Source: Collinsella aerofaciens
GTDB lineage: Bacteria > Actinomycetota > Coriobacteriia > Coriobacteriales > Coriobacteriaceae
DNA: 64,000 nucleotides
NCBI RefSeq assembly: GCF_018785265.1
Contig: NZ_WQPK01000036.1
Location: 1 to 64,000, forward strand
Reading direction: 5' to 3'
Below, piece after piece: positions 5,926 through 15,260 of the stretch. The translations under genes and the position numbers were made by a program. Numbering within the stretch: the stretch's first letter is position 1; each line of letters starts with the position of its first letter. The notes under the pieces are model-generated. The model did no database searches. It was not told the DNA's origin and saw nothing but the letters and a program-made list of their open reading frames with translations.

Positions 5926-8286
5926 CTACACACGGCGCTTGAGCTGAGCTCCGCCTTCGCCGGGCATAAGACGGCGAGCGTCGTAGACCGAATCGACACT
6001 GCTGATGGAAGCCAGCAGCGGATCCAGACCACTCGCGTCCGAGATCTCGACCATAAAGCGCAGGGTTGCAATACCCTCGCGGTTGGTCGACGTGGCGGCA
6101 GAAAGGATATTGCCGCCCGCATCGCCAATGGCAATGGTGACATCCTTGAGCAGGCCCATACGGTCCAAGCACTCGACCACGATCTCGACCTGGAAGAGGG
6201 TGTCGGCAGCGCCGTCCCACTCCACATCGATCATGCGCTCGGGATGTTCCATAAGACCCTTGACGTTAGGGCAGTTGGCGCGATGCACCGAAACGCCACG
6301 ACCGCGCGTGATGAAGCCGACGATGTCGTCGCCCGTCACGGGGTTGCAGCAATGAGCCAGACGGACCAGCAGGCCGCTGTTGCTCTCGCCCTTGACGATA
6401 ATGCCGTTACTGGCGCTCTTGCCGCGCTTTTGCGGCTTGCGGTTGGAGCTGCGAGCGGGCTGCTTCACGACCTCGGCGATAGCCTCGGCCTTGGTGAGCT
6501 GTTCCTCGGGCTTGGGGTCCAAGATTTGCTCGACCTTATTGCCCACAGCGCGCGGGGCAACCTTGCCGGCGCCGACGGCGGCAAACAGGTCCTCGAGCTG
6601 CTTGAAGTTAAACTGCTCCGCCACGGCGTTGAGTGCACGCGTCGAACGCGGCGTAGAAATGCCATAGCCACGCTTACGCAGGTCCTTGGCCAGCATATCG
6701 CGACCAGCAGCAGCGTCGTCGTCCTTGGTCGCAGCGGCAAAATAGCGGCGGATCTTGGACTTAGCCGAAGGCGTCTTGACGATCTTGAGCCAATCACGCG
6801 ACGGCTTGGAACTCTTGTTCGTCAGGATCTCGACACGGTCACCCGTCTTAATCTCGTGCGTGAGCGGAGCCACCGCACCGTTGATTTTGGCGCCGACGCA
6901 ATGGTTTCCCACCTCGGTGTGAACGGCATAGGCAAAGTCGAGCGGCGTGGATCCGGCACGAAGCGCCATGACCTCGCCCTTGGGCGTAAAGACGAAGATC
7001 TCCTGATCGAAGAGGTCAACCTTCAGCGAATGCAGGTATTCCTTGGCGTCGGTGATCTCATCGGAAGCCGCCCAATCGAGCGAATGCTTGAGCCAGTTGA
7101 TCTGGTCGTCCAAACGTTGAGCGTCATTGGTCTTGGAAGCAGACGATCCGCCCGACTTCTTATATAGCCAGTGGGCGGCAATGCCGTACTCGGCCTGCTC
7201 ATGCATCTCGTAGGTTCGAATCTGAATCTCGAGTGGGCGGGCCGTGGGGCCGATAACCGTCGTGTGGAGCGACTGGTAGTTATTGACCTTGGGCATGGCG
7301 ATATAGTCTTTAAAGCGACCGGGCATGGGGTGCCACAGCGTATGCACCGCGCCGAGCGTGGAGTAGCAATCGCGCACCGAATGCGTGATGACGCGCAGTG
7401 CCACCAGGTCGTAGATCTCGGAGAATTCCTTGCCCTTGCGCTTCATCTTTTGGTAGATGGACCAATAGTGCTTGGAACGGCCGTTGATCTGGAAGCCTTC
7501 CAGGCCAATGCGGTTGAGCTCGTCGGTGAGTGTCTTGATGGTCTCAGCCAGATAGCGCTCACGGACCTCGCGCGACTCCGCCACCATGCGCGCAATGCGC
7601 TGGTAGGCATCGGGCTCCAGGTAGAAGAAGGACAGGTCCTCGAGCTCCCACTTAATAGAGCTCATGCCCAGGCGGTCGGCCAAGGGCGCGTACACGTCCA
7701 TGGTCTCGCGAGCCTTAAACAGGCGACGATCCTCGCGCAGGGCTGCCAGCGTTCGCATGTTGTGCAGACGGTCGGCAAGTTTAACGATGATGACGCGAAT
7801 GTCCTTGGACATGGCGAGGAACATCTTGCGCAGCGTGAGCGCCTGCTTCTCGTCCATGCTGTCGACTTCGATATTGGTGAGCTTGGTCACGCCATCGACG
7901 AGCTCGGCCACCGTATCGCCAAACAGGCCGGAAACATCGGCGAGCGAGGTCTCGGTATCCTCGACGGTATCGTGCAGCAGCGCGGCGCACACCACATCGC
8001 AGTCCATCTTGAGATCGGCCAAAATGATGGCAACCTCGACGGGATGGTTAATGTACATCTCGCCCGAGCGCCGCTTTTGGTTGCAATGCTTCTCGGCAGC
8101 AAAGCAGTAGGCCTGCTCCACCTTGGAGAAGTCATCCTCATTCATATATTTGAGGCACAGGCGCTCCAGCTTGTCGTAGCTGTCCGCCATAATCTCGGGC
8201 GGCAGCTCATCGGCATGCTTATAGTGCTCCATCTCCGAAAACGGCTGGAGGGTGGAATCATGGGCGGTACGGGCTGCGGCATCCAT
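5926..8286 (-). CDS. rel: Bifunctional (p)ppGpp synthetase/hydrolase, RelA/SpoT family
   Basis: It makes and degrades the alarmone (p)ppGpp in the stringent response. Domains in order over 786 residues: an HD hydrolase domain (YINHPVEVAIILADL, AALLHDTVEDTETS), a synthetase domain (RSKHYWSIYQKMKRKG, IYDLVALRVI), TGS (GEVMALRAGSTPLDFAYAVH) and C-terminal ACT (HPERMIDVEW... onward). Both the hydrolase HD residues and the synthetase motif are present, so it is predicted to do both reactions. The ATG has GGGGA upstream. It starts 15 bases after the RecJ-helicase gene, so the two are probably co-transcribed. Confidence 0.96.
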   Translation of the reverse strand: MDAAARTAHDSTLQPFSEMEHYKHADELPPEIMADSYDKLERLCLKYMNEDDFSKVEQAYCFAAEKHCNQKRRSGEMYINHPVEVAIILADLKMDCDVVCAALLHDTVEDTETSLADVSGLFGDTVAELVDGVTKLTNIEVDSMDEKQALTLRKMFLAMSKDIRVIIVKLADRLHNMRTLAALREDRRLFKARETMDVYAPLADRLGMSSIKWELEDLSFFYLEPDAYQRIARMVAESREVRERYLAETIKTLTDELNRIGLEGFQINGRSKHYWSIYQKMKRKGKEFSEIYDLVALRVITHSVRDCYSTLGAVHTLWHPMPGRFKDYIAMPKVNNYQSLHTTVIGPTARPLEIQIRTYEMHEQAEYGIAAHWLYKKSGGSSASKTNDAQRLDDQINWLKHSLDWAASDEITDAKEYLHSLKVDLFDQEIFVFTPKGEVMALRAGSTPLDFAYAVHTEVGNHCVGAKINGAVAPLTHEIKTGDRVEILTNKSSKPSRDWLKIVKTPSAKSKIRRYFAAATKDDDAAAGRDMLAKDLRKRGYGISTPRSTRALNAVAEQFNFKQLEDLFAAVGAGKVAPRAVGNKVEQILDPKPEEQLTKAEAIAEVVKQPARSSNRKPQKRGKSASNGIIVKGESNSGLLVRLAHCCNPVTGDDIVGFITRGRGVSVHRANCPNVKGLMEHPERMIDVEWDGAADTLFQVEIVVECLDRMGLLKDVTIAIGDAGGNILSAATSTNREGIATLRFMVEISDASGLDPLLASISSVDSVYDARRLMPGEGGAQLKRRV

Positions 8287-8301
8287 CGAGGTCCCCTTCC
8301 C

Positions 8302-11300
8302 CTAGGCCCGCGGTACGATCGGGCGGTTAACTTTGGCTAGCATATCAGAAGCGCACGAATCGAGCGCCCAGCTCCGGAAAGCCGAGAACTCCATGCGCGA
8401 GCGCAAGCCCTCCAAATAGCGAATTGACCTGCTCAATTGCACGCGGCCGGGGTTTTCGGCCATCGCGATACGACGAGTGTCGTCAAACCCCGAAACTCGA
8501 CAGAAACCAAGCTCTTCGAAGATTCCCAGGCCGCTTTCCACCGAACGCTCGTCGACCGGCGTGCGAGCATCGATGGCAAGGCACATCTGCGCGATGTCGA
8601 TATCGCTCGCGCTAAAGGAATCGTCCCCCGTCTTGCCGCGGTTGGAGCGCCACATGGTCTGCAGCGCGCGATAGAGCGTGACGAGCTCGTCGCGCTCGGG
8701 CGCATAGCAGTCGAGCAGGCGCTCGTTAATGCGGGCGTCGCGCGACGAATAGAGCAGATGGATCACGGCGGGCTGGCCGTCGCGACCGGCGCGGCCGCTC
8801 ATCTGGTTAAACTCAATGCCGCCAAACGGCATGTGATAGAGCACGACATGGCGGATATCGGGCAGGTTGACGCCCTCGCCAAAGGCAGATGTCGAGACGA
8901 TGCAGCTGAGGCTTCCGTCTCGGAATGCTTCCTCCACGCGACGGCGATCAGAACGCGCAAGCCCCGCGTTATAGAACGCGATATGGGTTGCGCAATCGGG
9001 CACACGCTTGCGCAACGTCTTGGCGAGCGCCACGGACTGGTCGCGCGAATTGACGTAGATGACGGTCTTTTCCCCCGTCGCCACGATTGACACCAGGCGG
9101 TTCTCGCGGCTCGCAAGATCTCGGTCATCCTCGAGCTGCAAGTTCTCGCGCACCGTCTCGTCGACCACCGTGCGGGTAATCGGTAGTACGCGGGCGAGCT
9201 CGGCCACAACCGGAGCCGTTGCGGTGGCCGTCGCAGCCATAACGACCGGGTCGCCCAAGGCTTTGAGGATATCGGGCATGTCGAGATAGGCGCTGCGGTC
9301 GCCGCCCTTGGCAAGACCGGCATGATGCGCCTCATCGATAACGACAAAGCCGATGCGGCCCGAACGCGCGAAGCGGTCACGGTGGATAGATAGGAACTCG
9401 GGCGTCGTGAGCACGATACCGGTGCGGCCCGAAGCTAGGCCGGCGAACACGTCATCGCGTGCGGCCTCCACGGTCTCGCCGGTCAGCACGCCAACGCCAA
9501 TGCCAAGCGATGCCATCGTCGACGAGAGGTGATAGGCCTGGTCGGCAACAAGCGCACGCAGCGGATAGACAAAGATGCTCGCACGTCCGCGAAGCACCGC
9601 CTCACGCGCGGCATGCACATGGAAGATGAGCGACTTGCCGCGGCCCGTTCCCATAACCGCCAAGACACTCTGGTGATCGGCCAAGGCGTCGAGCGCCTCA
9701 ACCTGCGCGCGGTGCGGCTGGTTCGATCCGATAAAGCTATGGATAAGCGAGCGCGTGAGCTCGGTATAGGAAAGCTGGGCGAGCGTCTCGCGCTTGCGCG
9801 ACTCCAAGCGCAGGCCGGAATCCGCCGGCTGCACGCCACGACGAAGCTCGCATGCCGGATCGTCGACGCTGGGCAGCGTGGTATCGCGGACCAGAACATC
9901 CTTGACCATGAGCTTGGGCTTCACACGACCCTGCCAATGCTCGGCAACGGCCTCGAACACCAAGTCGACAGCACTATCGCAGTTGATGAGCTTATCGATT
10001 TGCGGCACGCGGAACATAATGGCCGGCACACTCGCGGCGCCATCGGTCGCCACAAAGCGCATGTGCTCGCCGGTTTTGCCCACCACGGCGCGATCGCACA
10101 TCGTCACGCCCTCGGCGGCCAGCAGCGGCACCTTGTTGCCCTGGCCAAACGGCTCAAGACGGGAAATCTGCTCTATAGTCTCGATATTCAGTTCGGAAAG
10201 GTCGACCGTGGCGGCAACCTCGTCGATGTCTTCAAAGTCCTCGGCGGGAATCTCCGATAGCACGGCGGAAAGGCGACGACGGAATTCATCGAGCTTGGAT
10301 GCCTCGATGGTCACACCCACCGCACCGGCATGTCCGCCGCGACGAATCAGCAGGTCGGAACAGCGCTCGACGGCGTCAAACAGGTTAACTTTGCCCACCG
10401 AGCGACCAGAGCCGCGCGCGATACCGTCCTCGATCGAGAACAGCAGCGCCGGCACGTGATAGCGGTTGGTCAGACGGCTTGCCACGATGCCCTTGACACC
10501 CTCGTGCCAGCCTTCGCCGCCCACGACGATCGCGCGTCCGCCGTCATAGGTCTCCTCGACCTTTGCCATGGCATCGCGCGTGAGCTCCGCCTCGATCTCA
10601 CGGCGCTGGCGGTTGATTTCTTCGAGCTCAGCCGCCAGCGCGCTTGCTTCGATGGGATTGCGGGCAAGCAGCAGGTCGAGCGCCAGCTTGGGATCGGCCA
10701 TGCGACCGGCAGCGTTTAAGCGGGGAATGAGCGAGAATGACAGGCCGTCGGCCGTAATGCTCGAAAGGTCCGCCTTGGCGAGCGCGGCAAGCGCGATATA
10801 GCCGGGGCGAGCGGTTACGCGCATCTGCTGGATGCCCTCGGCGACCAGTGCGCGATTCTCGGGCGTGAGCGGCATCATGTCGGATACGGTGCCCAGCGCC
10901 GCGACCTCTATCAGCGAACGCCAATACGACGGCTTGCCCAAACGCTCGCCCAGGACCTGCACCAGTTTGAGTGCCACGCCGGCACCGGCAAGCTCGCGCG
11001 AGGGACCCTCGTCCTCGAGCTTGGGGTCGGTCAGGGGCACGCCCTGCGGCACCTGGTCGGAAGGCTCGTGATGGTCCGTGACCACCAAATCGATCCCCAG
11101 GCTCTCCAGATAGGAAACCTCTTCCTTGGCAGCAATACCGTTATCGACGGTCACAATCAGGTTGGGTTGGGCGAGCTCGTTGACGCGGTCGAGCGCCGCA
11201 CGCGACAGGCCGTACCCCTCGTCAAAGCGGTGCGGGATAAACGGTGTGACATTGGCGCCAAACATCCGCAGCGCCTCGGTCAACAGACAAGTCGACGTTA

Positions 11301-11589
11301 TGCCGTCGACGTCAAAATCGCCAAAGACGGCGATGCGCTCGTGACTGCGAACAGCGCGCTCAACGCGGTCGGCGACGACCGCCATGCCCGGAATAACGAG
11401 CGGGTCCGCCCAGTCGCGATCGAGCGAAGGCGTCAAAAACAGTTGGCCTTCCTCGATGGATGTAATGCCGTGCGCAACCATAATGCGCGCCACCAGCCCG
11501 GGTATGCCCAGGCCAGCCGAAAGCTCCTTTTCGAGCTCAGGGTTTTGCCGAGCGACCGCCCAGCGATGCGTCGTCTTAAGCGATGACAT
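8302..11589 (-). CDS. recJ: RecJ exonuclease fused to a RecQ-like helicase
   Basis: The N-terminal 580 or so residues are RecJ, a 5'-3' single-strand DNA exonuclease. They have a DHH-type metal site (FGDFDVDG near residue 86, TDHHEPSD near 168), a DHHA1-type GRSVGKVNLFDAV...GGHAGAVG segment and an OB-like LEPFGQGN region. The rest is a superfamily 2 helicase with Walker A MGTGRGKS (near 645), DEAH in VIDEAHHAG (near 750), and FGEGVNLPDIRHVV plus QMSGRAGRDGQP as motifs V and VI. No clear RecQ zinc or HRDC domain follows. The product is 1095 residues, about twice a normal RecJ. The ATG at 11589 has GGGGGTGGG upstream, while the GTG at 11634 has no ribosome binding site. Confidence 0.9.
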   Translation of the reverse strand: MSSLKTTHRWAVARQNPELEKELSAGLGIPGLVARIMVAHGITSIEEGQLFLTPSLDRDWADPLVIPGMAVVADRVERAVRSHERIAVFGDFDVDGITSTCLLTEALRMFGANVTPFIPHRFDEGYGLSRAALDRVNELAQPNLIVTVDNGIAAKEEVSYLESLGIDLVVTDHHEPSDQVPQGVPLTDPKLEDEGPSRELAGAGVALKLVQVLGERLGKPSYWRSLIEVAALGTVSDMMPLTPENRALVAEGIQQMRVTARPGYIALAALAKADLSSITADGLSFSLIPRLNAAGRMADPKLALDLLLARNPIEASALAAELEEINRQRREIEAELTRDAMAKVEETYDGGRAIVVGGEGWHEGVKGIVASRLTNRYHVPALLFSIEDGIARGSGRSVGKVNLFDAVERCSDLLIRRGGHAGAVGVTIEASKLDEFRRRLSAVLSEIPAEDFEDIDEVAATVDLSELNIETIEQISRLEPFGQGNKVPLLAAEGVTMCDRAVVGKTGEHMRFVATDGAASVPAIMFRVPQIDKLINCDSAVDLVFEAVAEHWQGRVKPKLMVKDVLVRDTTLPSVDDPACELRRGVQPADSGLRLESRKRETLAQLSYTELTRSLIHSFIGSNQPHRAQVEALDALADHQSVLAVMGTGRGKSLIFHVHAAREAVLRGRASIFVYPLRALVADQAYHLSSTMASLGIGVGVLTGETVEAARDDVFAGLASGRTGIVLTTPEFLSIHRDRFARSGRIGFVVIDEAHHAGLAKGGDRSAYLDMPDILKALGDPVVMAATATATAPVVAELARVLPITRTVVDETVRENLQLEDDRDLASRENRLVSIVATGEKTVIYVNSRDQSVALAKTLRKRVPDCATHIAFYNAGLARSDRRRVEEAFRDGSLSCIVSTSAFGEGVNLPDIRHVVLYHMPFGGIEFNQMSGRAGRDGQPAVIHLLYSSRDARINERLLDCYAPERDELVTLYRALQTMWRSNRGKTGDDSFSASDIDIAQMCLAIDARTPVDERSVESGLGIFEELGFCRVSGFDDTRRIAMAENPGRVQLSRSIRYLEGLRSRMEFSAFRSWALDSCASDMLAKVNRPIVPRA

Positions 11590-11863
11590 AGGCGCCCACC
11601 CCCGATAGGGGCAGGTCGCCGCGATACCTCTCACGGTTCATAGCGATGAGTCCTCTGTGTATGCCCGCTTCGGCAGGCAGATCTGTTGAACGGATTTATT
11701 ATACCGTGCGGCACGGACGCAAAACGCCGCGGTGCGCCGCGGTTTCGGCAAACGATGGCGGTAATGGCCTCGAAATAATCGAGCGTTTCAGCCGCACGGA
11801 CGCATACGAGCGTCTAGCATATCCATACAAACGAGTTCGCGGATAAAGGGAGTCACGGGACAT

Positions 11864-12862
11864 ATGAAGCAATGGTCTGGACTGGGAAAGTTCCTCGCGG
11901 GGCATATGCAGATCATCGTTCCGATTTGCGTGGCGCTCGGAGTGCTCTTTCCCCAGCAGATCGGCGTGCTCAAGCCCATTGTTCCCGCCCTCTTCGCCTT
12001 TATGACGTTTCAGGGCGCGCTCAGCAACACTTTTCACCAGGTAGCCGAGGTGTTCCACCGTCCGCTGCACCTGATTCTGGCGCTGCTGGTCTCGGCAGTG
12101 CTTATTCCCATCGCGGCGTATGCCATAGGGTCACTCTTCTTTGGCTCCAACCCCAACCTTGTCTGCGGCATCGTGCTCGAGTACAGCGTGCCCGTGGCCG
12201 TCACCGCTTTTATGTGGATCAGCATGTTCGGCGGCAACGGCCCGCTCGCGCTCACCATCATCCTGACGTCCTCGGTTATCTCCCCTGTGACGATTCCGCT
12301 TACGCTTAAGCTCTTGCTGGGTGCCACCGTCTCGATCGATGTGCCGAGCATGATGCAAGACATGGCCTTTATGATCGCCATCCCCGCCGTGCTCGGCATC
12401 GTGATCAACGAGCTCACGCGTGGATGGGGACACGAGAAGCTCTCCCCCGCGCTCTCGCCCGCTTGCAAATTCATGATGATGGGCGTTATCGCCTCCAACT
12501 CCACCGCCATGAGCGAGTACGTGCTGCACATGAACGCGGTGCGCCTGGAAGTCGCCCTCTTTATTTTGACCTTCGCCATCAGCGGCTTTGTCATCGGTTT
12601 TCTGGTCGCCCGTGCGCTGCATCTGCCATATAGCGAGGCGGCTACCATGTGCTTTACCTGCGGCATGCGTAACATCTCTTCGGGCGCCGTCATCGCCACG
12701 CAATACTTTCCGGGCGAAGTCGTATTCCCCGTCATGTGCGGCACGCTGTTTCAGCAGGTACTCGCCTCGCTTATCGGGCATCTCTTTGAGCGTCTAACCG
12801 GCGAGGAGCGCGCCGCCCAGCGCAAGCGGGTCGAGGCCGGCCGCGACGCCATGGCACGCTAG
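11864..12862 (+). CDS. Bile acid:sodium symporter (SBF) family membrane protein
   Basis: The 332-residue protein is mostly hydrophobic, with about nine to ten membrane segments. It carries the family C-terminal signature CGMRNISSGAVIATQYFP and the earlier YSVPVAVTAFMW segment. The family includes sodium-coupled transporters of bile acids, pantothenate and other organic anions, so the substrate cannot be fixed from sequence alone. It is the only plus-strand gene in this part and is divergent from recJ. A GGGAG motif lies upstream of the ATG. It converges on the DUF4931 gene, with a shared hairpin between them. Confidence 0.87.
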   Translation: MKQWSGLGKFLAGHMQIIVPICVALGVLFPQQIGVLKPIVPALFAFMTFQGALSNTFHQVAEVFHRPLHLILALLVSAVLIPIAAYAIGSLFFGSNPNLVCGIVLEYSVPVAVTAFMWISMFGGNGPLALTIILTSSVISPVTIPLTLKLLLGATVSIDVPSMMQDMAFMIAIPAVLGIVINELTRGWGHEKLSPALSPACKFMMMGVIASNSTAMSEYVLHMNAVRLEVALFILTFAISGFVIGFLVARALHLPYSEAATMCFTCGMRNISSGAVIATQYFPGEVVFPVMCGTLFQQVLASLIGHLFERLTGEERAAQRKRVEAGRDAMAR

Positions 12863-12879
12863 ACTGTCCGCAGTGTGCG

Positions 12880-12905
12880 GGCGCTCACTTTACGATGTGA
12901 GCGCC
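12880..12905. terminator. Hairpin between convergent genes
   Basis: A perfect stem GGCGCTCAC/GTGAGCGCC spans the gap and overlaps the 3' end of the minus-strand DUF4931 gene. It lacks a strong T tail. Confidence 0.45.
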
Positions 12906-13690
12906 TCCAGATGTGCACGGAGTCGCTCCGCATCGACATCGAGCGTGATCTCAGCATTGACCTGGGCCAAACGATAGCCGACAAAGTAGGGCGAAGCCAC
13001 CCAACGCGGCAGCGCCTTGGCAATGGTCCGACCGCCCAGGTGATAGAAGAACAGGTTATACGACTCTGCGCGACCACCGTGGTGCTCGTTCAGGATATAG
13101 CGCAGAGCTACCTGGATCGCATCGGCGAAGAGATCCGCCTCGGCTTGGTCTCTCGTGTCATCGCTGGCAGCGATTCCCTGCGGGGCTGAAACGTTGATCT
13201 CAAAGAACCCCATGATCGGTTCGGTTGAGATGTTGACCGCGATTCTCCCCTGTTGCCAGAGATTGATGCCTTCGAAATTGGCAGAAGTCAGCGAAGTGTA
13301 GCCGTCTTCCTGCTCCAAACCCACAATCTGCATGTGCGGATGAACGAGGCTACCGCCCGAGAGCGGACCCTTGTTCTTGTACATGAGCACACTGCAGTAC
13401 TGTTGGGAATCGATCATCTGCTGCCAACAGCCCAGGGCAAACCGCATCACATGATGCAGCTCATCCGGTTCATAGGTCACCAGGTCGGCGTCGTGATTGG
13501 CAGACTCGATCAATACGGTCTGACGTGTGGCCCGCAATGTCTTGAACTTATTCTCGAGCCAGATGCAGTCACCATCGCGCTGGATGATGTTGGCAAGCCC
13601 CTCCGTGTCGCAAAAGGGGCACGCGGTGCCAGGGCGACGATTATCGTCAGGCTTACCGCTCGCCTGCTGAACGTCAAATACCAGCGCCAC
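12890..13690 (-). CDS. DUF4931 protein, galactose-1-phosphate uridylyltransferase-like (HIT fold)
   Basis: The 266-residue protein has an N-terminal CPFC zinc-type motif (residues 24-27) and a HIT/GalT-like active-site segment LVHPHMQIVG. A GalT-type two-domain layout follows. Such proteins transfer or hydrolyse nucleotidyl groups; the substrate is unknown. The start lies four bases after the cutC stop on the same strand, so the two genes form an operon. It ends at a hairpin shared with the convergent symporter gene. Confidence 0.75.
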   Translation of the reverse strand: MALVFDVQQASGKPDDNRRPGTACPFCDTEGLANIIQRDGDCIWLENKFKTLRATRQTVLIESANHDADLVTYEPDELHHVMRFALGCWQQMIDSQQYCSVLMYKNKGPLSGGSLVHPHMQIVGLEQEDGYTSLTSANFEGINLWQQGRIAVNISTEPIMGFFEINVSAPQGIAASDDTRDQAEADLFADAIQVALRYILNEHHGGRAESYNLFFYHLGGRTIAKALPRWVASPYFVGYRLAQVNAEITLDVDAERLRAHLEALTS

Positions 13691-13693
13691 GGG

Positions 13694-14371
13694 TTATACC
13701 TCCAGCGGCACGATCTTGGTGCCATGGAGCTCGGAGACGCCTAGCGCCGCCGCGACCGTGTCGCGATTTGCCGTAGTGATGCCGCCGCCGGGAAGGATGG
13801 TCAAACGATCGCCCGCATACTCGATTAAACGAGCCAGGTGATCAAAATTATCCTCGATCGACGTACCGGCAGCGCCGCCATGCGTGAGGATGCGCGTAAC
13901 GCCGCAGTCGGCAAGTGTATCAATCGCATCGAGCTGAGCCTCGGGCGAGAGCTGGTCAAATGCCATGTGGAAGGTGATGTCGATGGGCTCACGCTTGCAT
14001 TCCTCGGTCGCGCAGCCCGCGGCCATCACGAGGGCGCCCAACGTAAGCTCGTCGAGTGCCCATCCGCCAGCGCAGGGCTTGCAGCAGCCAAAGACCAAGC
14101 CGTCAACGCCGGCGCTCACGGCAAGGCCCAGGTCCATCTCCATCATACGCAACTCGTCCTGGTTGTAGTGAAAGTCGCCGCCACGCGGACGGATCATGCA
14201 CATCACCCGTGCATCGTGCTCGTGGGCATAGTTGGTCGTAGCGCTGATAACGCCGGCCGAAGGCGTGGTGCCACCAACGGCAAGGTTGTCGCACAGCTCG
14301 ATACGCCTTGCACCGGCATCGATAGCCGCCGGCACCCGCTCAAAGTTCTCGGCACAAAACTCGTACAGCAT
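13694..14371 (-). CDS. cutC: CutC family protein
   Basis: The 225-residue TIM-barrel protein matches CutC: YEFCAENFERVPAAIDAGARRIELC, GGTTPSAGV, VMIRPRGGDF-type segment, and ILTHGGA...ILPGGGI near the end. CutC was first linked to copper homeostasis, but its reaction is not settled. The frame is open to 14428. The ATG at 14371 matches the family start and has GGGGG upstream. It leads a two-gene unit with the DUF4931 gene. Confidence 0.93.
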   Translation of the reverse strand: MLYEFCAENFERVPAAIDAGARRIELCDNLAVGGTTPSAGVISATTNYAHEHDARVMCMIRPRGGDFHYNQDELRMMEMDLGLAVSAGVDGLVFGCCKPCAGGWALDELTLGALVMAAGCATEECKREPIDITFHMAFDQLSPEAQLDAIDTLADCGVTRILTHGGAAGTSIEDNFDHLARLIEYAGDRLTILPGGGITTANRDTVAAALGVSELHGTKIVPLEV

Positions 14372-14429
14372 AGATAGACCCCCAAAGACAGCAGATGTTT
14401 TCCGACGGGCATTGTCACACATCCCCATG

Positions 14430-14498
14430 AAGTTGCGGTGGAATAGGGACTCTTTTGGCCTCTGGAGCCCGTATTCAGTCCCTATTTCACCGCAACTT
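14430..14498. repeat. 22-bp inverted repeat pair
   Basis: The arms AAGTTGCGGTGGAATAGGGA (from 14430) and their complement (14477-14498) differ at one base and enclose a 25-base loop. The arms end in AGGGACT/AGTCCCT. The element lies in the cutC leader next to the terminator at 14499-14536 and is distinct from it. Confidence 0.85.
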
Positions 14499-14536
14499 AA
14501 AAAGGGGCGCTGACTGAGATAGTCAGCGCCCCTTTT
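14499..14536 (-). terminator. Terminator of the liv operon (works in both directions)
   Basis: The stem AAAAGGGGCGCTGACT/AGTCAGCGCCCCTTTT has a GAGAT loop and A and T tracts on the two sides. It is placed 10 bases beyond the livF stop. Confidence 0.9.
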
Positions 14537-14546
14537 GTTAGGTGGG

Positions 14547-15260
14547 TTAGCCTCCGAGGTAGGCTTTGCGGACGTTGTCGTCGTGCAGCAGCTCTTGACC
14601 AGTGCCGGTCATGGTGATCTTGCCGGTCTCGAGCACGTAACCGCGTGTGGCGATGGAAAGCGCCATCTGCGCGTTTTGCTCGACCAGAAGCACCGTGGTA
14701 CCGGCCTTGTGCAGGTCCTCGACAATCTGGAAGATCTGTTCGATCAGAATCGGTGCCAGACCCATGGAAGGTTCGTCGAGCATAAGCAGTTTGGGGTTAC
14801 TCATAAGGGCGCGCCCCATAACGAGCATCTGCTGCTCGCCACCTGAAAGGGTGCCGGCGACCTGGCGACGACGTTCCTTCAGGCGCGGGAACTGCTCGTA
14901 GACGCGCTCCAGGCCCGGAGCAATTGTGGACTTGAGCTGTGTATAGGCGCCCATCTCCAGGTTCTCCTCGACCGTCATCTGCAAAAAGGCGCGACGACCC
15001 TCGGGAACCTGAGCCAGGCCCTTACCAACCAGCTTATCAGCGGGCGTATGGGTAATGTCCTCGCCCATAAACTTGATGGAGCCGGTCTTGGAGCGCAGCA
15101 GGCCCGAGACGGTCTTGAGCGTTGTGGACTTGCCGGCACCGTTGGCACCAATCAAGGCCACGATCTCGCCCTCGTTAACGTTAAAGGAGATGTCCTTGAT
15201 GGCGTGGATGGCGCCGTACCAGACGTTGATGTTGTAGACGGAAAGCATCGGCTCTGCCAT
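14547..15260 (-). CDS. livF: Branched-chain amino acid ABC transporter, ATP-binding protein LivF
   Basis: The 237-residue ATPase has Walker A GANGAGKST, the Q-loop, signature LSGGEQQML, Walker B LLMLDEPSMGLAP and an H-loop region. The LLVEQNAQMAL segment is typical of LivF. With LivG it powers uptake of leucine, isoleucine and valine through LivH/LivM. It is the last gene of livJ-livH-livM-livG-livF and starts immediately after the livG stop. A terminator follows. Confidence 0.95.
   Translation of the reverse strand: MAEPMLSVYNINVWYGAIHAIKDISFNVNEGEIVALIGANGAGKSTTLKTVSGLLRSKTGSIKFMGEDITHTPADKLVGKGLAQVPEGRRAFLQMTVEENLEMGAYTQLKSTIAPGLERVYEQFPRLKERRRQVAGTLSGGEQQMLVMGRALMSNPKLLMLDEPSMGLAPILIEQIFQIVEDLHKAGTTVLLVEQNAQMALSIATRGYVLETGKITMTGTGQELLHDDNVRKAYLGG

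Noticed and set aside
11635-11863. Riboswitch or small RNA in the recJ/symporter gap
   Set aside because: No conserved aptamer pattern or strong terminator hairpin could be seen.
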